From Anticarsia gemmatalis (Eukaryota; Arthropoda; Insecta; Lepidoptera; Erebidae): DNA of 64,000 nt. This document shows positions 50,181-61,800 of the stretch, in pieces. How positions within the stretch are numbered: position 1 is the first letter of the stretch; every line of letters begins with the position of its first letter. A program made the translations under genes and the position numbers. The notes below the pieces were generated by a model. The model had not been told where the DNA came from. It saw nothing but the letters and a program-made list of their open reading frames with translations, and searched no databases. The DNA lies in the NCBI RefSeq assembly GCF_050436995.1, contig NC_134745.1, forward strand, positions 10,230,001 through 10,294,000, written 5' to 3'.

Positions 50181-52344
50181 TTTTGTGTGTGTTCATTAAT
50201 ACTTTCCTACTCGGACAAATCCTTAAAATACAAAAGTGGACAACGATCTAATCATCTTTGTGTTTATTTATTCACGCTTTGATGCATAGTGATTGTACGT
50301 GAAAATGGGGTTCAATAAGGAGAGCAAAACAAAATAGTAAAATGTTCAAAACTATATTGTCATCACTAACAATAAATCACAATGTATACTAAAATTAAAT
50401 AAATTATTTTGCACTGTTTTGCATGAACATTATCATAATTCTTAATAGAAACAACAAATATTAGAAGAAACACGTAATATAGGTTATTTTACATTTGTCT
50501 ATTTAAGAATTTTAAAAGAAAATATAGATAAATATTGTGTTGAAATAATTGACATCTGATTGCTATCGGCTGTGATGATAATAGTAGGTATAATAATTAA
50601 CAAATAATAAACTCTAGGTAGACAAACACATTGGTTACAACACTTATAAATATTAACAAAATACTGATATAAAACGACCATATAAAAATTATAATTATCT
50701 TAAAATGATAGTGCATCAAGCTTACCTAGTTTTGTTCTGTGATCTCACATAGTGTTGCTTAAACGTATTAAAAAAAGATATTTGAACTTAAAAAATCAGT
50801 ATTGTCATAGTTGAAAGTCAAGTGCAAGTCAAACTTGCGCGCTAATATAAAATAATCGCTTGCTAATGCTTACCAAACTTAAAGTAGATTTATAGTTTCT
50901 GTTATAATAATTATATTCTTAGGAAATTAATACAGATAGTGCACTTTTGTTATTTAGAAAAATAACTTACATTATTGCAAAAAAATACGAGTCTGTACTT
51001 TGAACATTTAACATTACGCTAAGAGCTTACGTAACATTTATATTGTGTGTGTAAGCTCTGATATTTTAACTACTTATACTTTTATTGACAATTGAAATAC
51101 ATTTCATACTTTGATTTCAATAATAAGGACCTTTCCAGCGAGGAGCTGGAGCGCGTTCCTTAGAACGTGTAAAAGTACGAATGAGAGGCTATTCCCTACC
51201 GCTATCGACTATCAACGACATAATAGATGTAAAAAATGTGCGGTCATTAATCAGCGTTTCCCACAGTCTAACAACTTAGTAAAGTGTCTTGGAATGCACA
51301 ATCTTACATCACAATCTTGAGGTTTAGCCTATAAATGTATATGTACCCGTATCTAACAGGCAGTGAATCGCTGATGTTCTGAATTCAGAATTTTGTATAT
51401 CTTCGCTAGCCGCGAACTTTGCTTACAAGACTCTCGACTCAGTTGTTAGAGTATAAAAACTTATAATTACCAATAATGTAATAAATGATAAATGTCAAAT
51501 CAATATTCTCGATAGTACTGAGGGTAGGAAATCGCGCTATTCCTTTTACTTACGAATGAAATTTTACTTCCTACGAGGCACCGCAGAAAAATTTGATAAA
51601 ACGGTAAGTAATACACTGCATTCAAAACTAAATGATCAATGATTAAGGCCCGATTGCACTTAGTAACTATAACTATAACCGATGACAACCCAGCCGTTAA
51701 TTAAAGAGTATTTTATGATAGGTGTATAATTGCTAAACATACAAAGTTTACGTTATACATTAGCCGATTGAAACAAACGTCATATCTTCAACATCGGTTA
51801 TCCTTAGTTATTTTGTGCAACTGAGCCTGGCTACACACCAAAGCAACATTTATTTACTCTTACAGCGAAGACGGTAGTTGGTCCACATTTATCATTTAAA
51901 GGATTTGCAAAATACGCATTGAAAAGCAAATTAATGTCGCGTGTACATATATGTAACTTTGGTGTGTAACAGTGTAACCTACGAAATACCGCAATCGGTA
52001 TGATAGTTTTTTTATGTAGAACATCTCTACTTTTAATTTTCTCATTCATTCAGATAACATTATAATTTATTTTCAGCTTGGCACCAACATGTTTGCCATA
52101 TTTTAGTAATAAGTATTACGTATCGTTAGGTAAAAAGTACGGGAAGGCAGTTATCACTTCATATTACACCCTGACGACGAGACAAACGGACCACGAGTCT
52201 AGGAAACAGAAGAATTTGGTGCTCACGGAACATTCATTTTACAAGTCGCTAAGTAGAATACAAATTTACTAATATTCTAAGTTTAACATAATCTTAATCG
52301 TATTAATATACGGTTACATTACGATACAAATTATATTACGATAA
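50181..52344. other. Intergenic between the convergent CCP1-like and hook genes
   Basis: AT-rich, with no ORF above about 70 codons and no splice structure. Nothing recognisable seen. Confidence 0.5.
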
Positions 52345-52365
52345 TTTATTTTTATATTATTTATT
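52345..52365 (-). terminator. Candidate poly(A) signals of hook
   Basis: Two AATAAA hexamers on the minus strand (52365-52360 and 52350-52345) about 480-500 nt after the hook stop codon, in an AT-rich stretch. The intervening 3' UTR (52.44-52.84 kb) is very GC-rich at its start. Confidence 0.5.
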
Positions 52366-52842
52366 TAATATGTGAGCAAAATTAGGAAAAATATATATTT
52401 AAAAATGCGACAATTTAGTACCGAACGAAAATGTCTTTTTGGACGTCGAGCGCGCACATCTACATCTTATCGGGACGAACACTCGTCGAGGCACTAATAT
52501 TATTATTATTATCTAGATATCGGTCCCACTTTTCCTTCACTAGCTGCGCGTCGTCTCGGACACCTCCGGTATTAATACGTATTTACAATCGACGACGGGG
52601 GGCCTCGACGACGCGACATCGGGGAGGGGGGCGTCACACGCAGGGGACGGGCCGGCGCCGGTCGTCTATCGAACGCTCGACACGAGCGAGTTCCACATCG
52701 GTGACCGGCGGGAGCTAACGTTAGGAGGTCGGAGGCTCACCGGATCGCGTCGGTCGGACGGAGGTCCCCGTCAGCCGGTGTGGCGGGCGTCGTCGTCGTG
52801 GCGGGGCGGGGCGCGGGGCGCGCGGGCGGAGCGCGGCGGAGG

Positions 52843-55800
52843 TCATTGCGCGGGCGCGGGCGGCGCGGCGTGCGGCGCGGGGCGCGCGCGGGCGGCCTGG
52901 CGGCGCTGGCGCGCCAGGAACGACTGCGCCGACAGCTGCTGCATGCGCGAGTCCACGGCGTCGCGGTGGCAGCGCACGCCCAGCGCGTACCACGCCGACG
53001 TCAGCAGGCGCAGCTCGGCCGCCGCGCCGCCCGCCCCCGCCCCGCCCGCCAGCGTGGCCGCGCCGCCGGACACCTCCGACCCGCTCCATCTGTCGGGCGA
53101 ACGAAACGTACTGTAATCGACACTAAAATTTTCGATATCAACATCGTAAGAAACTGTCCGCCGACCGTTTCCGATGGGACGACCCGAGATAACAAGTTGT
53201 CAAAAATACTCACTCGTGCCTGTTGTTTGGAGTGGGTGTGTTGTCGGGTCGCGAAGGACCGGCTCCCGCTGTTGCTGCACGGGAGTCGCCCAGCGTCGTG
53301 TCCGACATTGATTGTTGTGCTGTATACATAAAACGAGAACATCTTATAATATGAACTTACAACAAAATATAAAGGCTATAGGAAAAACAAGAAACGACAT
53401 AATGATCCAATGGTAAATTAGTATTGAACACATACCGTTAGCTCTAGGGTCGAACATGCGGATGACCTCCTTGGCCTTCTCCACGTACTTCTTGTACTTG
53501 TCCTCGGCTCCCAGCAGCTCGGCGTCCCGCGCCGCCAGCGCCTCCTGCAGCTTGCTGGCGCGCCTCCGCTCCTCCGCCAGTGCCGCTTGCAACTCCTCTA
53601 CTTGCAACGCTGGAAATAATATTATAATTTGTTATAGTATAAACACAATGCAATGTTAATTATTTTTTGCTATGGCAACACTCATAAGTTAAGTATGATA
53701 TTGGATACAAGAGAGCTTTATGATGCACTGCTAAGCGCGCTTAATAAGCACGTCTTCTTTCAAGAAAAAAAGGGCTTTTATTCTTAAAATCCGATCGCTT
53801 TAACGCGATTGTGTGTACCAGAAATAAGTTCTAAACTAATTAATAACAACAATATCAGCGGTTTACGAGAACTACTTCCTTATGAGCTCTTTTATTATTG
53901 TTTTCTAACCCGCTAACAGGCAATTAATTATTATAAAACAGCATAAGCACTGACATTTCCTCTGGTTATCCTCCATGGCGGACGCAAGTCGAGGGTGTGG
54001 CGCTTCCAGCATCGCCTCCAGCTGCATGATGCGCTGGTTCGCTTCCCGGTTGATGGCGCGCTGCTTCTCTAACCGCACCACGTAATCGTCTAGCAATGCC
54101 TGAACACGCAAAAAAAAAATGTTAGTATAAACATTTGATTAATGGCTTTATACTTCGGATTTAAAAAAATAATAGATTGTAGGCGCGTATCTTGTCATTC
54201 ATTTCAGTATTATTGTTTTTTATCACGCGAAGAGTACAGGAAACAACACTATATCTTATGACCAAGAAATCTAATATCCTAATAGACTTCTTTTAATATC
54301 TTTTTGAGGGTATATCATTATGTATACGTTACATTGGTTGTCTCTGTGGTGTGGTCAGTAGTGTATCCAACTACAGATCATGAGGTCGCGGGTTTGATTT
54401 CCGGGTCGGACAAAGTACTAATGATCATTTCTAAATTATATTACATTATTTCTCGTGATTCATTTTTATTTACGTACATGGATATGTATAATGGTTATTT
54501 AAGATAGTAGAAATCAAAAAGTATGAACAATTTTTTGTTGTAACGTACCTGTTCAGAAGCCTGATCAGCCTGTGCGCTCTGGCTCTCTCGTAGCAGTTTG
54601 TTCTCGTGCTCCAAACGTATCAGCCTCTCCTTCTGGTCCGACGGTGACAATTCGCTCAGTTCCCGAGATACGTTGCCTTCGTTAGGACCTGCTACACAAA
54701 TATAGGTATTATGGTATGTACTTTATATAACTAACGACGAAATTCTTAAATGGATTAGCCCAACTTCCGAGGCCGATAGTATAAAAAATATGGTGGAAAT
54801 TTCCTATAATAATTCACGCAGACCCAAAACAACTTTTTATGGATCAGGCAAATATTGTTTTGTGTGGAAATCGATAAGAATGGAGATCGTGGGAAGATGC
54901 CTTTGCCCATCAGTTAGTTATCAGTGGGAATCGTACCAGGACACGTGCGCCCATTTACAACGGTCAAGTGACCACATAAACCGCGATCTTTCCTTTACGT
55001 TATTTTTAACATACATACATAAAATCACGCCTTCTTCCTATAGGAGTAGGCAGAGACCAAAAACGTCGCTTGAAACGATCCGTACAAACTTCCTTTGTTT
55101 AATTCTTATTATCAGTATTCTACTATCTTGTATGTACCTGCAGTGATGGTAGAACATCGTAGTTCATCAACAGTGTCCCGCAGCGTATCTCGCTCTAACA
55201 ACAGTGCGTCTCTTTCCCTCTGCAGCGACGCGGCGCGACTGCTTAACTTCTTGTTCTCGATCTCGAATTTGTCCGCTTTAGTGATCTCCGCGTCGAGTTT
55301 CTCATTTAAATCTATCACCTGGAAAGTATAATACAGTATTAGCGAATGATGAACATAATTACATTTTAAATATTTACTTTAGCTGACCTTTCACTAATTG
55401 TGTCAGTTATCAGTGGGCTATGATGAGTGAGTGAGCATTTCTTTCCATTGTACACGCACTTAGCCACTATAAACAAAGTCCTGCACAGTTGGTTGGTCCC
55501 TGTTGCTTATGGTCTGGGAGGGCATTAGCCATTGTTATTTTTTAAGCATTTCACGACTGTGGCTGGTCATCCCTACTTTGCCCAGACGTATCGCTATACA
55601 GCTGGACAAAGTATAAAGGCGAAAATATATCTGTCAATGTGATGTAGATACCAGACCTAATGACAATATTGAAATGTAACATAAATTAGAAAAAAAATAT
55701 ACGAGCACTTTTCCTGATTTGACACCGCTGGTCAAACGCTTCGTGATTCTACTTTTACTATAGACTAATTTGCACGCAAAAAAATAAGTAAAAGTAAATA

Positions 55801-58800
55801 AGTTTCTTACTTGGTTATAGATAAAAGATAAACTACATTTTCTTATATACACTATACACTATCTTTTCAGTACTTTTGTATAACGTGAGACGTCTTTCAA
55901 ATAAATTACGAATGTACTAAAACCAATTATTGCCCGACGTAAAATATTTTTTGCTTCAGACAAAACTGTTCACGCGATAATCTGATGTGGACATTGACAG
56001 GTTACTTTCTCAAAGCAATTACTATTGACACACACTTAAAACTCAAGGCATGCAAATAGCCTGTAGTAGAAAAATAACGTTTTTTATAAGTAATTTTCTC
56101 CTTGAGCAAATAAACCATTTTGAAACAAAGCTGAAGAGATTTGGTGTTTCTTTAAACTTTTTTTCGTCCGAAAAATGCGTTACTGCATGTCCCGCTCCAG
56201 GGAGGAAGCGGGGGTCTATCGGGCTCTCCCGCCGGCTAGGCGTTCGGGCTTAAAATATGGGCATACCGACTAAAAACCTGACGGTGTTCCTTCGGCGGTC
56301 ACCAACCCAAGCTTGCGACCCTAAGAGTTTACGGCAAGTATAACCTGCGCCTAAACGTTAGGCATCCGTAGGTAAAACAGATGTTTGCGTAAATCCTACA
56401 TAAAATTGGACACTGAACATACAATGCGATAGTTTAAAAGTTATGAACTTTCAGTCGCATATAGTAAGACTTTTTTAATTTGATAGCAAGGTTAAATGTC
56501 CGGGGCAAAACAATTAGGCGTATTAAAAATCCTACAACACTAGGGTAAATATTTGTCACCCTCCAAAGAACAAGTGAAAGTAATTATATTTGCTACATTC
56601 AGGTTACAATTTTAACAATGCACACGTAATATTTAAAAACAAACCATATCAAAATATATGCGAACAACTGGAGCGTGTATTAATTAACTGATTAGTCTCT
56701 CTAGACTTGTATAACAACTGTCTAATATAATTAACATTGCATATTAAGCATAACATTAAGTTATAAATATTAGAAAATAAATAGTTTAAAAGTAGGTACT
56801 ACACTTAATTGATTAATAACTTAACACCTGAAGCATATTTTTACTTAAAAAAATTACAAATAAATACCCAATTTGGTAACTTTATAACTTGAATAGCATT
56901 TAAAACGTATACTCGTAACAGAAAGAACGAAACAGAACGAAAGACAAGGATTATTTGACAGCTTAACTCGTCTCGTTACGACGCTTACGTACGCTAACCA
57001 CGTACCTGCTAACGTCCACGCTTACGTACGTATACGCAGACAACGAACACATATATCTTAGTGTCTTAAAAAATGGTATCAAACATGACTCGCGAACGCC
57101 AGTTATATCTTTTAACAGGATGAATAGGTAGGAAAAAAGCTAGAACACGAGTTGTCTTTTACAAATATTATTATGTAAGATGCATCACCATAGTGTATCC
57201 CAATAAGGTTATATGACGTTAAAGTTGTCTATGAGTTATTAAGGATGTAGTAGAGGTGGATCTGAGCGAGCTTCAAGCCGGTGATTGGCAAGAAGTGGCG
57301 TTGTTTCGTGTCGGAGGCCAAGACACATTTTGGGTCGTTGAGCCAACAGAGTAAGTAAGTATGAGTTATTACCTGTTTCTTGTAGAGGTCGAGTTGCGCG
57401 CGAACCGCGTTGGCCTTGATGGCGGCCTGGTCGTAGTCGATGCCGCGCCGCACGTGCTCCGCGTTCGCGTGCTCCAACAACTTCACCTGCAACACATACG
57501 TATTGATAACTATTACTTTGTTACATACTTCGCGATCTAATGGTCAATGTAGTAATGAAGTTGTTGTAAGGAATAGAGACTGCAATTAATGTGAATCATA
57601 ACACACATTACTGATTGTCACAATTTTGACATAACATACATAAGGTCGTAAGAGACGCAGTTTTAAATCCAAGTGATATCAAAACACTTTTACATGTTCA
57701 AAAACTAAAAAAATATACGTTTGAGTTGTTGACATATAAACTGCTTAGCGATGTTCAAATTCTAAAAGACCAAGTGTACATATGTAAATGTATGATGTAT
57801 GAAAGGTAAAGTAAAATTGTATGTAACCTGTCTCCGCAAGTCGACGTGCTCCTCCATCCTTTTCTTGTATGAAGCGACAGTTGCTTCGAGCGCCGCAGCC
57901 TTAGCCGCAGTTTCACGAAGTGCGTCCAGCTCGTCTTTTAGTGCTACGTTCTCTGATGCTGCCATCTGAAACGTTCACTATTTCTTATAAACTCCCTGAT
58001 CGTAAGACTAGGTAGGTACAATTTCATTTAAGGCCTACATTTCAATAGCTTGGTACGTATCTGGTCATTGTTGACGTTAATCGTGTACTTTATCGTACTC
58101 TAAACTTCTTTTGAAAAAACCCTCAGCAGTATGTAATTCAAATCAAGGAAATCATAATTCAAAGATTCCTTAGCCAATGAATCATTGGTTTCATTTTACC
58201 AGTCTGATATCACTTCCTTGACACGTTATCAAAATTATTTTCGTACAATTTATCACTACAAGTTATAAATGTGGTGTGCAGTTAGTCGACCTGCAGCTCC
58301 TCGTTGCGCAGCTTGTAGAGCGCGAGGTCGCGCTCGGCGGCGGCGGCGCGCGCGTGCTGGTCGTCGCGCTGCAGCTCCACCTTGTCGAGCTCGTCCTTGA
58401 GCGCGTCGAGCTGCGCGCGCATGGTGGTGTAGCGCAGCGTGCCCGCGTGCGCCGGGCCCAGCGACGCGCCCGCCTCGTCCAGCTCCGGCGACCACGCCTC
58501 GGCCGCCGACGCCGCCGCCAGCCCCGCCGTCAGCCGCGCCACCTCGCTCAGCAGCGTCATCTTCTCCTCTTGCAGAATTTTTACCTACGACATTGTAGTG
58601 ACGTTGACGATCACAAAATGTTAAGAGCTCCACAAAAACATTGAGTTGCTGAATACTACGGGTGGGATGACATAATATGTATTCCAATATATTCTCAATG
58701 TGCAATGGTTTCCGTCTTTTTACAGAATCCTAATGGTATGTATGCAATACACCTATTTCAAATCCTTCTAATGAGTATTTAATTGATTCAGATTAACAGT

Positions 58801-61800
58801 AGTAACGATAATAACACATAAAACTAAAATTATTTGTGAGTATTGCGAGATCTCTCTTTCTGTGAAATCTGACAGTAACTTGAAAACGGAGGCTATAGCA
58901 AGGTCGGTCGAAAGTCTCCAGTTTACGTGAACCTATCTAAGTTTGGAGATATGTATGTGATCATGGAGTCAATCATAGCCATACCATTTACACGAAAGAA
59001 AAATAACTAAAGTACAGTAAATTACAGCTGTCCTTAAGAGGATATCCTTTGACTATCCTCGAGCGCCTCAGATAATTTATTTGTAGGTACTATGATTAAT
59101 TACTAAGTAAACGCAGTGCCCAAAAATGTATACATCTGCTATGTATACATATGTTATATCTATAAATTATAGAACGCGTAACGGAAAAAAACACATTGTA
59201 CTTTTCACACATATTTTACGATACCAATAATTTTAGTACGTTGAGCAATACCGGCGCGATTACAATTGTAACGCCAATTCAATTGACCTTTGTGATGAAT
59301 GTGCACCACCACACAGCTATGTAAACAAAATTTACTCTTTGTAAATATTGACCCTGCCATGCAGATGCTATTATACTTGAAATAAAAACATAAAGCAGTA
59401 CCTTACGTGGCAGACTATTACATTTATTATGTTAACAACTACATTAGTCACCTCTAGAAGGACACTAAGAATTATTAATGAGAAAAATGTACTGAAATAT
59501 TTAATAACAGAAAAAAACTGTCAATAAAGAATACTAACGCATTAAAAACATAAACAAAAAACTTGCATCAGTCGTAAAGTAGCTAACACTTTTCATTTGC
59601 ACGAACATAACATACCAGTGATCATAGCAATGCACGAATGCTAGAAAAAACAACAAACAAACCTGCGTGTCGAGCTCATGGCATCTCTGCGCGAGGGCTT
59701 CTCTCATGTCCGCATCGGACTGTTCCGCCGCCGGCGTGTCCAAGTGTACACTGCCACGGTTCGGGCCCAGCGTCAACGTTTGCAGTTCCTTTCAAACAAA
59801 TAACGCTCTAAACAAACCGCTAACACAATTTCACTGTGCGATGAAACTTTTACTTTTAGATAAACAGTGGTGTCCGCGCGCCCACCACATTCTAACGTCA
59901 ACTGACTACACACACATCACGGCGCACCAACAACTGTATCGTGATCCAAGGACATTAAACATAAGCGTAACTAAAACATTCAATTTCTTTACCGCTCCAA
60001 GCAACGAGCATGCAACTCTGAAAGCGTTAAGCAACTATATGTATGCTTACTAAATCTTGCAACGATGATTATTATACAGTAACGCGGCGCCCATATAATG
60101 TAATGCCATTAAAGTTCAATGCATGAAAAGGCGGTCGACTGAGCTAAATTATACATTACATAAAGAGAACTTGAGACTAATTGGTTACGGATGGATAAGA
60201 CATAATTATAAAATGCTGGATATCTTATTTGATTATTTTTATCTTGTTTAAGATGTAAAAAGAAAAATAAACACGTGTGACGTGGAGATACATTGTTTCT
60301 TTTGTAGTTAGCATAAAGTAGACTAAGACATTAATTACATCGGTCGAGTGAGCGCTATACTCGGATATTCCGCCCCTATGCTAATTCCGTCCATGGAGGG
60401 CCCATTCTCATTATTTCAACAAATCAGAAGAAAGAATGTTTCGGAAAAGAATCAAAAGTGCTACTTCACTTTATTGAATTCGCGTATTGCTCGATATATC
60501 TCATATATATATGTTCTATACCATTGTTTATAACAAATGTAAAATGATCACTAAATTGTTATTATACTGAGACAATTACATATGAGTCAAGAGTAAAATA
60601 AAAAGTTTGCATTAGCACATGTGTGGGAGTAAATTGTATCCATGCAGTATTTGTAAACATTTAATTAGATTGCGAATGTGTGCAAGGTCAACACAAATTT
60701 AAATTATTTAGGCTTCATTTCTGTTTCTACTTGTAATTATTTAATTTATAAAATGTTTTAGCGCCATCTTACGATACATTTTTTAAACGCATAATTATGT
60801 GTTGCCAGATTGTGGGTGAAATAATGTTGCTCACTAAAATAATATGAGTAATAGCTATTTAGCTCAGTATGCCAGCTAGTCTGTAGATTTTGAAATTTAA
60901 ATTATATCTACATAAAATGTATTAAAAACCTTACACATTATTTAAATGTAATTAAATATCAATTAGACAGTATATAAACGTTTATCGATATCCATATTCA
61001 AATACAACTAATTACTTTCTTATATAAGATTTCTCCAATCTCTAAGGAATCACGATACAGTTGCCTTATTGAATACACAATAGTGTCCTAGATATAAAGA
61101 AAGCATACCTGTATGGCCTGCATTATCGACCTCTGACAAGACAGCTCCATTTCCATTATTCTTGTGATGTACTCCTCTTTTGTTACACAATTGACTGCAC
61201 AACCTATTAAGAGTATTATGACTTGACTACATTTTACAATAAAAAACTATCAATGATTGAACTTTTTTTTTTAAGACAATTACTCATCTCACCAAGAATT
61301 ACTCTTGTGTCGCGGGGACTTTCACAAACATACAAACAACGGACACAAAGCACGATCAGACCCGAAACAATTATTTGTGGATCGCACAAATAATTGCTCC
61401 GTGTGGTAATCGAACCCACGACCTCTCGACTTCATGGTTTTGGCGTGGTGACCTTAACCACTGCGCAGGCAGGGAGGCAGTCTAACTTAAAGTAAGTATG
61501 TATACTATGGGTATTTTTGATAATAATTATTCTGATTACATTCTACAGATTGAATTCCAATCATATTTTTCAGTGATATACATTAAGAAACATATTTTTA
61601 GGTCCTAATTTAGAGAGTAATTAATAAACATTTGATTAACCAAAGCAACTTAATTGTATTACTCATCAAGTACAATTAACATTGTTATCTAGAAAGGCTA
61701 AGGTCAGACACTCACTACCTACTCTTGTTACTACAAAAGAAGGAAAAGCATAGAATAACTAAAATAACTTTTGTATAGAAGTTTATGCCAACAAAAAGTT

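Noticed and set aside
52721..53342. Several 110-180-codon frames (Arg/Gly/Ala-rich) around the hook 3' end
   Set aside because: GC-rich shadows; only the frame with TSAWYALGV and SFLARQR fits Hook.
54304..54507. 67-codon plus-strand ORF
   Set aside because: Overlaps the tRNA-derived SINE fragment; no protein-like features.
58256..58705. 149-codon minus and 122-codon plus frames
   Set aside because: Shadows of the GC-rich hook exon 58584-58291.
61405..61468. A tRNA gene
   Set aside because: Box A and box B are present, but there is no acceptor-stem pairing and a poly(A)-tailed body follows, so it is a SINE.
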